Positions 53,432 through 63,014 of a stretch of 64,000 nt of DNA are shown here, piece by piece. The position numbers and the translations under genes are program-made. The DNA is from Streptomyces caniscabiei (GTDB taxonomy: Bacteria; Actinomycetota; Actinomycetes; Streptomycetales; Streptomycetaceae). The DNA lies in contig NZ_JABXWI010000007.1 of NCBI RefSeq assembly GCF_014930365.1, positions 248,001-312,000 on the forward strand. The letters are read 5' to 3'. The notes below the pieces were generated by a model. It saw nothing but the letters and a program-made list of their open reading frames with translations, was not told the origin of the DNA and searched no databases. How positions within the stretch are numbered: position 1 is the stretch's first letter; each line of letters begins with the position of its first letter.

Positions 53432-55138
53432 GTGAGGACAGCGGCACTGGGACCGGCGCAGCGCGTCGAGTCACTGGCGGGTATGGCCGAGCGCGAGCTG
53501 GACGTGCTGGTCGTGGGTGGTGGGGTGGTCGGTGCGGGCACGGCCCTGGACGCCGTGACCCGCGGTCTGTCCACGGGCCTGGTCGAGGCGCGTGACTGGG
53601 CGTCGGGTACCTCCAGTCGGTCCAGCAAGCTGATCCACGGCGGGCTGCGCTATCTGGAGATGCTCGACTTCGCCCTCGTCCGCGAGGCCCTGAAGGAGCG
53701 TGGGCTGCTGCTGGAGCGGCTCGCCCCCCATCTGGTGAAGCCGGTCCCCTTCCTCTATCCCTTGCAGCACAAGGGGTGGGAGCGGTGGTACGCCGGCTCG
53801 GGCGTCGCGCTGTACGACGGGATGTCCATGGCGCGCGGGCACGGGCGCGGGCTCCCGATCCACCGTCACCTGACCCGTCACCACGCCCTGCGCGTCGCGC
53901 CCTGCTTGAAGAAGGACGCGCTCGTCGGGGCCCTGCAGTACTACGACGCCCAGATGGACGACGCGCGGTACGTGGCCACCATGGTGCGCACGGCCGCGTC
54001 GTACGGGGCGAAGGTCGCCAACCGCGCGCGGGTGACCGGGTTCCTGCGGGAGGGCGAGCGGGTCGTCGGGGCCAGGGTGCAGGACGTCGAGGGCGGCGGG
54101 GAGTACGAGATCCGCGCCCGGCAGGTCGTCAACGCGACCGGGGTGTGGACCGACGACACCCAGGCGATGGTGGGCGAGCGCGGGCAGTTCCACGTCCGGG
54201 CCTCCAAGGGCATCCATCTGGTCGTACCGAAGGACCGGATCCACTCCACGACCGGGCTGATCCTGCGGACCGAGAAGTCCGTGCTGTTCGTCATCCCCTG
54301 GGGGCGGCACTGGATCGTGGGCACCACGGACACCGACTGGGACCTCGACAAGGCCCATCCGGCGGCGTCCAGCGCGGACATCGACTATCTGCTGGAGCAT
54401 GTGAACTCGGTTTTGGCGGTCCCGCTGACGCGGGACGACGTGCAGGGGGTGTACGCCGGGCTGCGGCCGCTGCTCGCGGGGGAGTCCGACGCCACCAGCA
54501 AGCTCTCGCGGGAGCACATCGTGGCGCATCCGGTGCCGGGGCTGGTGGTCGTGGCCGGGGGCAAGTACACGACGTACCGGGTGATGGCCAAGGACGCGGT
54601 GGACGCCGCCGTGCACGGGCTCGACCAGCGGGTCGCGGAGTGCGTCACCGAGGACGTGCCGCTGCTGGGGGCCGAGGGGTACCGGGCCCTGTGGAACGCG
54701 CGGGCGCGGATCGCGGCGGACACCGGGCTGCATGTGGTGCGGGTGGAGCATCTGCTGAACCGGTACGGGTCGGCGACCGAGGAGGTGCTCGAACTGATCG
54801 CCGCCGATCCGTCGTTGGGGGAGCCGTTGCACGCGGCCGACGACTATCTGCGGGCCGAGGTGGTCTACGCGGCTTCGCACGAGGGGGCGCGGCATCTGGA
54901 CGACGTGCTGACACGGCGGACGCGGATCTCGATCGAGACGTTCGACCGGGGGACGCGAAGCGCCCGGGAGGCGGCGGAGTTGATGGCTCCCGTGCTCGGC
55001 TGGGACAAGGACCAGATCGAGCGGGAGGTGCAGCACTACGAGAAGAGGGTGGAGGCGGAGCGGGAGTCGCAGCGGCAGCCGGACGACCTGACGGCGGACG
55101 CGGCACGGCTGGGGGCGCCGGACATAGTGCCGCTGTAG
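53432..55138 (+). CDS. glpD: Aerobic glycerol-3-phosphate dehydrogenase
   Basis: A membrane-associated FAD enzyme that oxidises glycerol-3-phosphate to dihydroxyacetone phosphate and passes electrons to the quinone pool. 568 residues from GTG 53432. The FAD-binding motif VLVVGGGVVGAGTALDAVTRG is followed by the family segment SSRSSKLIHGGLRYLEMLDFALV. The substrate region RASKGIHLVVPKDR, GTTDTDWDLDKAH and the C-terminal DAO_C domain (about 400-530) follow. No repressor gene is adjacent. Confidence 0.96.
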   Translation: MRTAALGPAQRVESLAGMAERELDVLVVGGGVVGAGTALDAVTRGLSTGLVEARDWASGTSSRSSKLIHGGLRYLEMLDFALVREALKERGLLLERLAPHLVKPVPFLYPLQHKGWERWYAGSGVALYDGMSMARGHGRGLPIHRHLTRHHALRVAPCLKKDALVGALQYYDAQMDDARYVATMVRTAASYGAKVANRARVTGFLREGERVVGARVQDVEGGGEYEIRARQVVNATGVWTDDTQAMVGERGQFHVRASKGIHLVVPKDRIHSTTGLILRTEKSVLFVIPWGRHWIVGTTDTDWDLDKAHPAASSADIDYLLEHVNSVLAVPLTRDDVQGVYAGLRPLLAGESDATSKLSREHIVAHPVPGLVVVAGGKYTTYRVMAKDAVDAAVHGLDQRVAECVTEDVPLLGAEGYRALWNARARIAADTGLHVVRVEHLLNRYGSATEEVLELIAADPSLGEPLHAADDYLRAEVVYAASHEGARHLDDVLTRRTRISIETFDRGTRSAREAAELMAPVLGWDKDQIEREVQHYEKRVEAERESQRQPDDLTADAARLGAPDIVPL

Positions 55139-55256
55139 TCGGCTCGCCCCGCAGTCGTTCGGGCTCGCCTCCGCAGTCGTTCGGGCTCGCCCCGCAGACG
55201 TTCGGGCTCGCCCCCGTAGACCCTTCGGGCTCGTCCTCGAACGCCGGGCGGGCTCG
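55139..55256 (+). repeat. 21-22 bp tandem repeat after glpD
   Basis: Units GTCGTTCGGGCTCGCCTCCGCA-type occur at 55154-55175, 55176-55196 and 55197-55218, with partial units at both ends. The last merges into GGGCTCGTCCTCGAACGCC, which resembles another widely dispersed Streptomyces intergenic element. The array begins on the base after the glpD stop codon. Confidence 0.65.
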
Positions 55257-55269
55257 GAGGGGTGGGCCG

Positions 55270-55292
55270 GGGGCCCCGGGAATCGGGGCCCC
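55270..55292 (+). terminator. Hairpin after the glpD repeat array
   Basis: GGGGCCCC (55270-55277) and GGGGCCCC (55285-55292), an 8-bp stem with a 7-base loop and no clear T run. A probable 3' boundary of the glpD transcript. Confidence 0.45.
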
Positions 55293-55425
55293 GTTGTGAA
55301 GTGTGGGTGGGCGCGGTGAGGGGCCTGGAGGCGGGGTGGCCGGTTGAGGGGGGCCCTGGGCGTGGGGCGGTTGGCGGGTGGGTGACAATGGAGGCTCTGT
55401 CAGGGCGGGTTGTATGAGGGGACGC

Positions 55426-57693
55426 ATGTCGGAGGCGGAGCGGGCTGGGGAATCCCGTCAGGACAAGGACGCACGTCTCCTCGCCGGGCGGTACCGGCTG
55501 GGAGGGGTGCTCGGTCGCGGCGGCATGGGCACGGTGTGGCGTGCCATGGACGAGACGTTGGGCCGTACGGTCGCCGTCAAGGAGCTGAGGTTCCCGTCGA
55601 GCATCGACGAGGACGAGAAACGGCGGCTCATCACGCGCACGCTGCGCGAGGCCAAGGCGATCGCGCGGATCCGCAACAACGCCGCGGTCACGGTGTTCGA
55701 CGTCGTCCACGAGGACGACCGGCCGTGGATCGTGATGGAGCTCGTCGAGGGCAAGTCGCTCGCCGAGGTCATCCGGGAGGACGGCGTCCTCGAACCGAGG
55801 CGGGCCGCCGAGGTGGGGCTCGCCATCCTCGACGTGCTGCGCGCCGCGCACCGCGAGGGCATCCTGCACCGGGACGTGAAACCGTCGAACGTCCTCATCG
55901 ACAAGCACGACGGCCGGGTCGTCCTCACCGACTTCGGTATCGCACAGGTCGAGGGCGACCCCTCCATCACCTCGACCGGCATGCTCGTCGGCGCCCCCTC
56001 CTACATCTCGCCGGAGCGGGCGCGCGGCCACAAGCCCGGGCCCGCCGCCGACCTCTGGTCGCTCGGCGGTCTGCTCTACGCGGCCGTCGAGGGGGTGCCG
56101 CCCTATGACAAGGGTTCGGCCATAGCGACGCTGACCGCGGTGATGACCGAGCCGGTGCCGCAGCCCAAGCGCGCCGGGGCGCTGAAGGACGTCATCTTCG
56201 GCCTGCTCACCAAGGACCCCGAGCGACGCCTCGACGACGCCGGCGCGCGGGCCATGCTCAACCGCGTGATCCACGCGCCCGATCCGAAGGACGTCGAGTC
56301 GGCGGACGCCACGCGGGTCGTGCCGTTGCCGCCGGTGCCGGAGGAGCGCGCGAAGAAGGGCGGTTCCGGGGGCAGGGACGGCGGCGGCGAGCGGACTCGC
56401 GCGCCCCGGTGGTCCATGCGGAAGGGCTCGGCCGCCGCTGCGGCCGGGACGGCGGCCGTCGGTGCCGGTGCCGGTGCCGGGAGCGGCGCCGGCGGTGGCA
56501 GTGGTGCCGGCGGTAGCAGTGGTGCGGAGGCCGCGCGCGGTGCTTCCGGTGGGGCTTCGGGGGGTGTCTCCGGTGGGGTTTCCGGGGGGTCCCGCGGAGG
56601 TTCCGGTGGCTCAGGCGGGGTCTCTGGTGGGGCCGGTGCGAAGTCCTCGGGCTCCAGCCCTGCGGCTGTGACGACGCGGTCCGCCTCCGTCGGGGTCTCG
56701 TCCCGTGCCGAGGGCGCGAAGACCGGCGGCGCGGTGCAGCCGGCGGGCAAGCCGGCCGCGTCCGGGGTGCCCGGACCGCGGGCCGGCGGTGCCGGCCAGG
56801 GCGCGGGCGCGGGGAACTCCGTGTCGGCGGGGCGGACTTCGGGGTGGCCCGAGATGCCGCCGCCGGATCTGCCGCCGCGGCCGGTGCCCAGGGCGCCGAT
56901 CACGGACGTGGTGTCGCGTCGGACCCTGGCGGTCATCGCGGTGGCCGTGGCCCTGGCCGTCCTCGGCACGGTGCTGGCGCTCACCCTCGGTGGTGACGAC
57001 GGCAGTTCGACGGGCAGTAAGGGGGCCGACACCAAGGCCGCGTCCAGCGGGGCGGCGTCGGGGAGCGACGCCGACAGCGAGGACGCGGACAAGGGCACGG
57101 CCGACGACGCCGACAAGGCCGCGGGGTCCGACCCCAGCCCGGACGGGGAGACCACGGAGGAAGCCGGTGGTTCGGGCGGGTCCGGGGGCAGTTCGCCGAG
57201 TCCCTCGGGCGGGTCCGACGGCTCGGTGGGCGAGGACGGTTCCGGATCCGGCTCGGGGGACATCGCGACCGAGACGTACAAGAGCGCTCAGGGGTTCTCG
57301 ATCGGGCTGCCCGACGGGTGGAAGTACCAGTCCACGGACGCCGCGGGAGCCCGGTTCTCCGGGCCCGACGGCCAGCGGCTGCTCGTCGGGTGGACGTCCA
57401 CGCCGAAGAGCGACCCGGTCGCGGACTGGAAGAACCAGGAACAGTTCATGACGCGTTCGCAGTACAAGCGGATCCGAATAGAGGCGGTGAACTACCGGGG
57501 CTGGAACGCGGCCGACTGGGAGTTCACCTATGTGGAGAGCGGCACGAAGAACCGGTCGATCGACCGGGGGTTCGTCGTCGACTCGCGGCAGGGGTACGCG
57601 CTGATGTACACCGCCAAGGCCGCGAAGTGGAGCGGTGAGCTGCGCAAGGACACCTGGCGGACCTTCACGAAGACGTTCAAGCCGAAGGCATGA
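55426..57693 (+). CDS. Transmembrane Ser/Thr protein kinase 1 (active)
   Basis: 755 residues from ATG 55426. The PknB-type kinase domain (about 23-285) has the Gly loop GVLGRGGMGTVW, catalytic lysine K52 (VAVKEL), HRD aspartate D150 (ILHRDVKPSNVL) and DFG aspartate D169. A long Gly/Ser/Ala linker (about 340-470) leads to one membrane helix (499-522). A Ser/Asp-rich outer stalk follows, then a ~140-residue extracytoplasmic domain starting YKSAQGFSIGLPDGW. There are no PASTA repeats. First of four kinase genes. Confidence 0.94.
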   Translation: MSEAERAGESRQDKDARLLAGRYRLGGVLGRGGMGTVWRAMDETLGRTVAVKELRFPSSIDEDEKRRLITRTLREAKAIARIRNNAAVTVFDVVHEDDRPWIVMELVEGKSLAEVIREDGVLEPRRAAEVGLAILDVLRAAHREGILHRDVKPSNVLIDKHDGRVVLTDFGIAQVEGDPSITSTGMLVGAPSYISPERARGHKPGPAADLWSLGGLLYAAVEGVPPYDKGSAIATLTAVMTEPVPQPKRAGALKDVIFGLLTKDPERRLDDAGARAMLNRVIHAPDPKDVESADATRVVPLPPVPEERAKKGGSGGRDGGGERTRAPRWSMRKGSAAAAAGTAAVGAGAGAGSGAGGGSGAGGSSGAEAARGASGGASGGVSGGVSGGSRGGSGGSGGVSGGAGAKSSGSSPAAVTTRSASVGVSSRAEGAKTGGAVQPAGKPAASGVPGPRAGGAGQGAGAGNSVSAGRTSGWPEMPPPDLPPRPVPRAPITDVVSRRTLAVIAVAVALAVLGTVLALTLGGDDGSSTGSKGADTKAASSGAASGSDADSEDADKGTADDADKAAGSDPSPDGETTEEAGGSGGSGGSSPSPSGGSDGSVGEDGSGSGSGDIATETYKSAQGFSIGLPDGWKYQSTDAAGARFSGPDGQRLLVGWTSTPKSDPVADWKNQEQFMTRSQYKRIRIEAVNYRGWNAADWEFTYVESGTKNRSIDRGFVVDSRQGYALMYTAKAAKWSGELRKDTWRTFTKTFKPKA

Positions 57694-58093
57694 GGTGTCG
57701 GGCGCCCCGCTCGCGGTTTCGTCCGTGACGGTGAGTGCGGGGGCGCGTGCGGGTGGATGGTGTGCGCCGGGGCGTTGAGGGCCGTGGCTGTGTGCGGGCC
57801 CGTGCTTCGGTTCGGGGTGCCGTGCGGGGGCGTGCGGGTGCGCGGGCCGGGGCGAGGCGCCTCCATATGAGCTCGGCTTCGGCAGTTGTGCCCGCCCGGT
57901 GAGTTCGGGGGCGGGCCTTCCGGGGAAGATCGGATGCGTTCGAGCGCATTCGAGACGAACGAGATATCGCATCGAGTCAATGTGAGTTGCCTCCGGCACG
58001 TATCGTGAAGGGCTGCGGACCGTACGCAATCCAGAACGGAACGGGTCGCTGGGCGAGCGGAATTGACCAACCTGGCGGCCGGGGGAGGGCATC
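57694..58093 (+). other. 400-bp spacer between kinase genes 1 and 2
   Basis: The left half is a G/C low-complexity stretch (GTGCGGG-rich). GCCCGCCC/GGGCGGGC (57890-57897 / 57909-57916) form an 8-bp hairpin that may end the first transcript. The right part is more AT-rich (57930-58000) and presumably holds the promoter of kinase gene 2; I could not pick its boxes. No gene seen. Confidence 0.5.
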
Positions 58094-60790
58094 GTGGACG
58101 AATACGCGGGGCGAGTACTCGCCGACCGCTATCGCCTGCCGCTGCCGCCCTCCGACGAGTACGAACTCGCCGCCGAGATACGGGCCTTCGACACCTACAG
58201 CGGACAGGAAGTCCTGGTACGGCAGGTGCCGTTGCCCGAGGTGGTCGAGGCGGAGGTGCTCGACTCGGACGGTCTGCCCGAGGGGTACGTCGCGCGGGAC
58301 ACCGGGGCACGCCGGGGAACGGCTCGGGCCACGCGCGGGTCCACCGACCCCGCCGTACGGCGGGCCATCGAGGCCGCGCAGGCCGCCGCTCAGATCCCCG
58401 ACCACCCCCGGCTCGACCAGGTCTTCGACGTGTTCGCCGAGGGCGGCTCGCTCTGGATAGTGAGCGAACTGGTGTCCGCCCGGACGCTGGAGGCGCTGCT
58501 CGCCGAGCAGCCGCTGACGCCGTACCGCGCGGCGGAGGTCGCCTCCGACGTGCTCACCGCGCTGCGGGCACTGCACGCGCACGGCTGGGTGCACCGGAAC
58601 ATCACCGCCCGCACGGTACTGGTCTGCGACGACGGCCGGGTGATGCTGACCGGGCTTGCGGCCGGGGCGGCGGAAGAGGCGCTGTGCGGGTACGACCCCG
58701 TGCCCGCGCGGGAGTTCGAGGACCGGCCGCCCGCGGCACCCGGCGGTGGCGCGGGAGCGCCGGCCGAGGGGTCCGGCGCGGGGTCCGGTCCGGGGCAGGG
58801 GGCGCGGCACGCTCCGGTGCCGCCCGGCGGGGTGCGGGACGCTCGGCGTGACCCGGTCCCGCCCGGCGGCGTTCCCGGTGCTCGCGGCGGTGCGCTGCCC
58901 GGCGGCGGCGGTACGTTCGGTGGCGCGGTCGAGGATCCCGAGGCTGCCCGGCGCGCCGCGATAGAGGCTCGGGCCGGGAGCGCGGGGCCGGGGGCGGATC
59001 CCTCCGGCGGACAGCGCGCGCTGGAGGCCGGCGGGGACGCGCGGGCGGCGCGGGCGGGTGCCATCGCGGCATACCGGGCGGGCGCGCGGGCCGCGGCCCG
59101 TGTGCAGGACGACCATCTCGGCGGGCCGGGCACGGGATTGCCCGCGCAGCGGCCGGCGCCGCAGGACGGGACGCCGGGGGCGGGGCGCGACGGCGGCGCG
59201 ACGTCGGGTGGCGCGACCCGCCCGGTGCCGCTCCACCAGATCGCCGACCCCTACGGCGTCCTCGCGAACGGCGGCGCCACGAGCGCCTGGCACGGCGCCC
59301 TGCCGCGCGGCGGAACGGCTTCGCCCGGCACGGGTGACGACGGTTCGACCGGCGGTGGTACGACCGGCGGTGGTACGACCGGCGGCGGTGCGGCCGGCGG
59401 CACGTATGCCGACGCTGTGCCCGGCGGTGTCCCGGTGTCCTCGAGGGTGACGGACGCCGTTTCCTGGGACGGTGCCGGTGGCGGGACCGCTCCTCGGCGG
59501 GGGCCCGCGACCGCGCTCGCGGCCGAGCGTGCACGGCAGGCCCGGATGGCCCTGGTGGGGCCGGTCACCGAGCGATGGGCGCCGGAGCAGGCCGGACCGG
59601 TGCATGAGAACTGGCAGTTGGCCGCGCCGATCGGACCGGCCACGGATCTGTGGGCGCTCGGCGCGCTGCTGTTCCGGGCCGTGCAGGGACACGCGCCGTA
59701 CCCGGAGGAGAACACCGCCGAGCTGGTGCAGATGGTGTGCGCCGAGCCGCCCGCGTTCGCCGAGGAGTGCGGACCGCTGCGGCCGGTCGTGGAGTCGCTG
59801 CTGCGCCAGGACCCCACCGAGCGACTGGACTTCGAGGAACTGCGCGGCTGGCTGCGCTCCCTGGTGCGGTCGGCGCCCGAACCGGAGGCCGGTACGCACG
59901 TCGTGCCCGCGCCGCCCGTCGACGCGAGCCGGCTGCCGATCGTACGGCGGCGGGGCGAACTCGTCCGCAGACGACGGGCCGGGCTGCCCGCGACCAGCGC
60001 GCACGCCCGCCACAAGCGCACGCGGCAGGAGAGGTCGCCCCAGCCCCGCAAGCTGGGCCGCACTCTGCTCCTGCTGATACTGCTCGCGCTGGCCGCCGCC
60101 ATCACGTACGCCATGGTGTTCATGCCGAAGGCGACGCCGAGCAGTGGGGGCGCCGACATCGGCAGCCGCACGGACAGTGTGGGGCAGCCGAGTTCGGCGC
60201 CCGAGGCGAGCGGCGACACCCGGCCCGGTCAGAACTCCAGCTCGCCCGACGGGGGCGAGGAGGGCCAGAGCGGCACGAGCCCCTCGCCGTCGGAGTCGTC
60301 CGGATCCACCCAGACACAGACCGGCGATCCCGAGGTCGCCCAGGGGTTCACCCTGCGCAAGGACTCCGAGGGCTTCCAGGTCGCCGTCGCCACCGGCTGG
60401 GACCGCGGCGGCAGGAACGGGCGCGGTCAGATCGTCTACTCCCAGGGCGGCTTCGAGCTGATTGTCGTCCCCGGGCGGGACACCACGGCGACGTACGGCA
60501 GCGATCCGCTGAAGTACCAGCGGGAGGACGAGCGCGAGTTGCAGCCCTTCCGTGACTCGACCTGGGCCACCTCCACCGGTATGCGGCTGGTCGAGGTGGG
60601 CGGGGTGACCTCGGCCGAGGGGCAGTTCACCTGGCAGGACTCCGAGGGGCGCGGCGTCTACGTACGCAACCTCGCGATCCTGCTCGACGGGCGATACCAC
60701 GTGGTGCAGGTGCGCGGGCCGGAGGCGGAGCGGGACGAGGTCACCCGGCTGTACGAGCAGGCGGCGGCCACGTACAAGTCGACCGGCTGA
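58094..60790 (+). CDS. Transmembrane pseudokinase of the PknB family
   Basis: 898 residues from GTG 58094. The kinase fold is recognisable but catalytically dead by sequence. There is no Gly-rich loop after DRYRLPLPPS. The catalytic lysine is replaced by R43 (VLVRQVPL), the HRD Asp by N169, and the following Lys and Asn by T171 and T174 (HRNITART). DFG reads T186-G-L. The domain is split by a ~300-residue Ala/Gly/Pro-rich insertion (about 205-510). The C-lobe resumes at ATDLWALGALLF, and a membrane helix (about 656-677) and an outer domain like that of its neighbours follow. Probably a scaffold or regulator of the adjacent kinases. Confidence 0.92.
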   Translation: MDEYAGRVLADRYRLPLPPSDEYELAAEIRAFDTYSGQEVLVRQVPLPEVVEAEVLDSDGLPEGYVARDTGARRGTARATRGSTDPAVRRAIEAAQAAAQIPDHPRLDQVFDVFAEGGSLWIVSELVSARTLEALLAEQPLTPYRAAEVASDVLTALRALHAHGWVHRNITARTVLVCDDGRVMLTGLAAGAAEEALCGYDPVPAREFEDRPPAAPGGGAGAPAEGSGAGSGPGQGARHAPVPPGGVRDARRDPVPPGGVPGARGGALPGGGGTFGGAVEDPEAARRAAIEARAGSAGPGADPSGGQRALEAGGDARAARAGAIAAYRAGARAAARVQDDHLGGPGTGLPAQRPAPQDGTPGAGRDGGATSGGATRPVPLHQIADPYGVLANGGATSAWHGALPRGGTASPGTGDDGSTGGGTTGGGTTGGGAAGGTYADAVPGGVPVSSRVTDAVSWDGAGGGTAPRRGPATALAAERARQARMALVGPVTERWAPEQAGPVHENWQLAAPIGPATDLWALGALLFRAVQGHAPYPEENTAELVQMVCAEPPAFAEECGPLRPVVESLLRQDPTERLDFEELRGWLRSLVRSAPEPEAGTHVVPAPPVDASRLPIVRRRGELVRRRRAGLPATSAHARHKRTRQERSPQPRKLGRTLLLLILLALAAAITYAMVFMPKATPSSGGADIGSRTDSVGQPSSAPEASGDTRPGQNSSSPDGGEEGQSGTSPSPSESSGSTQTQTGDPEVAQGFTLRKDSEGFQVAVATGWDRGGRNGRGQIVYSQGGFELIVVPGRDTTATYGSDPLKYQREDERELQPFRDSTWATSTGMRLVEVGGVTSAEGQFTWQDSEGRGVYVRNLAILLDGRYHVVQVRGPEAERDEVTRLYEQAAATYKSTG

Positions 60791-60934
60791 GCCGTCGTCC
60801 GGTCGGCGGCGGAAGGTTGCGCTCCGTTCGCAGAAGCGAGAACCGTCACAGTGCGGTCTCTGTGCGGCCAGCCCGGTTCCCCGGGCTGTGGGCCGCTCCC
60901 TACTCTGACCCTGTCAAGAACATTGCGGGGCAAC

Positions 60935-62878
60935 GTGAATCAGATGCAGGGCCAGCTCCTCGCGGAGCGCTACCGGCTCGTCGACACGATCGGCAGCGGT
61001 GGCATGGGACGGGTCTGGCGTGCGCACGATGAGGTGCTGCACCGGGCGGTCGCGGTCAAGGAGTTGACCGCCGCGCTCTACGTCTCGGAGAGCGAGCAGG
61101 CCATCCTGCTGCGGCGGACCCGGGCCGAGGCCCGTGCGGCCGCGCGGATCAACCACTCGGCCGTCGTCACCGTGCACGACGTGCTGGAGCACGACAACCG
61201 GCCGTGGATCGTCATGGAGTTGGTCGAGGGTGTCTCGCTGGCCGACGCCGTGCGGGACCGGGGGCGGCTGGAGGCGCGCGAGGCGGCGCGCATCGGGGTG
61301 TGGGTGCTGCGCGCGCTGCGGGCCGCCCACCGGGCCGGTGTGTTGCACCGCGACGTGAAGCCGGGGAACGTCCTGCTCGCCGAGGACGGCCGGGTCATGC
61401 TGACCGACTTCGGTATCGCGCAGGTCGAGGGCGACACCACCATCACCCGGACCGGCGAGATCGTCGGTTCCGTCGACTACATCGCCCCCGAGCGGGTGCG
61501 CGGGAACGAGCCAGGTCCCGCCTCCGACCTGTGGTCCCTGGGCGCCACGCTCTACACGGCGGTGGAGGGCAAGTCGCCGTTCCGGCGCACCACTCCGCTC
61601 ACCACCATGCAGGCCGTGGTGAGCGAGGAGGTCGCGGAACCGGCGGAGGCCGGGGCGTTGGGTCCGGTCATCAGCGCGCTGCTGTGCAAGGACCCGGCCG
61701 TACGGCCCGGTCCCGACGAGGCGGAGCAGTTGCTCGCCGAGGCGGCGGAGGGGCGGCGGCCCCGGGAGGCGCAGGCCTATCTGGCGACTCGGGAGCAGAC
61801 GGGGGCGGACCGTACGGCCGCGGTCGAGCCTTCGGGCGGGACGGATGGTACGGGCGGTGCCGGCGCGCATGGTGTGCAGGGCATGCAGGGCGCGCTTGGT
61901 GTGCCGGGCGTGCACGGTGGCGAGGGAGTTCGGCCGGCTCAGGCTGGAAGCGCGGGCGTCGGTGGGACGGGGGTGCGTGGTTACGGCGCGGAGGGCGCCT
62001 CGGGTGCGCTTGGTGCTCCGGGTGCTCCGGGTGCTTCGGTCGCTGGTGCGTCTGGTGCGTCTGGTGCGTCTGGTGCGTCTGGTGCGTCTGGTGCGCCGGT
62101 CGCTCCTGGTGCGTACGGCACCGGTGCGCACGGGGCCGAGTACTCCACCGGTGCCGTTGTCGGCTGGGGTGGCGGGTCCGGTGGTTTCGGTGGTCCCGGG
62201 ATGCCGGGAGCGCCGGGGCCCGGGGGCCATCAGCCAGGCTCCGCCGTGCCCGCCGCCGCGACCCCCAAGCGGCGTCGCCGGGGCCGTACGGTCGCCCTCG
62301 TGCTGGTGCTGGCCGCGCTGGTCGGAGGTGGTGGCGCCGTCGCGATGCACTACGCGGACGGCTGGTCCGCCGGCAGCTCCAGCACGGACGGATCGGGCGG
62401 GGACCAGTCGGCCGACGGGGTGCCCGAGGGGTGGGAGCGGGTCGAGGACCCGCAGGGTTTCAGCCTCGCGCTGCCCGAGGGGTGGACGCGGCGGGTGGAG
62501 GGCTCGCAGATCGACTACACGCCCGACGGCGGCGAGCACTTCCTCCGGATCGCCGTGGACGACTCGCCGGACTTCGACAGCCCGTACCACCACCAGCTCG
62601 ACCTGGAGGAGCAGGTGCGGACGCGGTCCCGGTACCAGCGGGTGAGCCTGGAGGAGAACATCTTCCGCGACCGGCCGGGCGCGCTGTGGGACTTCACCTG
62701 GACCGCGCTGGAGAAGGACACGGAGTTCCCCGGGCCGCGCCGGGCGATCGAGCAGATGTACCTCTCGCGGGACGGCGTCGAGTACACGATCTACATGTCC
62801 GCGCCGGCGGCGGACTGGAAGACGGCCGAGGAGCAGTTCTACGCGGTGCTGCGCAGCTGGCGGCCGGCGGAGCGGTGA
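60935..62878 (+). CDS. Transmembrane Ser/Thr protein kinase 3 (active)
   Basis: 647 residues from GTG 60935; ATG 60944 is possible. The Gly loop is IGSGGMGRVW, catalytic K42 is in VAVKEL, HRD Asp D140 (VLHRDVKPGNVLL) and DFG Asp D158. The juxtamembrane linker has a collagen-like stretch GAPGAP...GASGASGASGASGASGAP encoded by a 9-bp tandem repeat. One helix (RTVALVLVLAALVGGGGAVAM) and a ~150-residue outer domain beginning DPQGFSLALPEGW follow. It lies 145 bases after the pseudokinase gene. Confidence 0.93.
   Translation: MNQMQGQLLAERYRLVDTIGSGGMGRVWRAHDEVLHRAVAVKELTAALYVSESEQAILLRRTRAEARAAARINHSAVVTVHDVLEHDNRPWIVMELVEGVSLADAVRDRGRLEAREAARIGVWVLRALRAAHRAGVLHRDVKPGNVLLAEDGRVMLTDFGIAQVEGDTTITRTGEIVGSVDYIAPERVRGNEPGPASDLWSLGATLYTAVEGKSPFRRTTPLTTMQAVVSEEVAEPAEAGALGPVISALLCKDPAVRPGPDEAEQLLAEAAEGRRPREAQAYLATREQTGADRTAAVEPSGGTDGTGGAGAHGVQGMQGALGVPGVHGGEGVRPAQAGSAGVGGTGVRGYGAEGASGALGAPGAPGASVAGASGASGASGASGASGAPVAPGAYGTGAHGAEYSTGAVVGWGGGSGGFGGPGMPGAPGPGGHQPGSAVPAAATPKRRRRGRTVALVLVLAALVGGGGAVAMHYADGWSAGSSSTDGSGGDQSADGVPEGWERVEDPQGFSLALPEGWTRRVEGSQIDYTPDGGEHFLRIAVDDSPDFDSPYHHQLDLEEQVRTRSRYQRVSLEENIFRDRPGALWDFTWTALEKDTEFPGPRRAIEQMYLSRDGVEYTIYMSAPAADWKTAEEQFYAVLRSWRPAER
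62005..62100 (+). repeat. 9-bp tandem repeat (GGTGCGTCT) in kinase gene 3
   Basis: Near-identical GGTGCGTCT units from about 62046 to 62095, preceded by three GGTGCTCCG-type units. In frame it encodes (Gly-Ala-Ser)n and (Gly-Ala-Pro)n. The copy number probably varies between strains by slippage. Confidence 0.8.
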
Positions 62879-63014
62879 GCCCCGGCACGGGCCTCCCGAC
62901 TCCGGGGCGCCGCGCGGCGCTCGCAAGGCGCCTGCAAGGCGCTCGTGAGACGTGTGTGCGGCGCTTGTCGGCCAGCCCGTCGCGCGGCACCGGAGGGTTC
63001 GGGTCCGGTGCGGC

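Noticed and set aside
55139..55256. CRISPR array after glpD
   Set aside because: Units are contiguous without unique spacers, too short and degenerate, and no cas genes are present.
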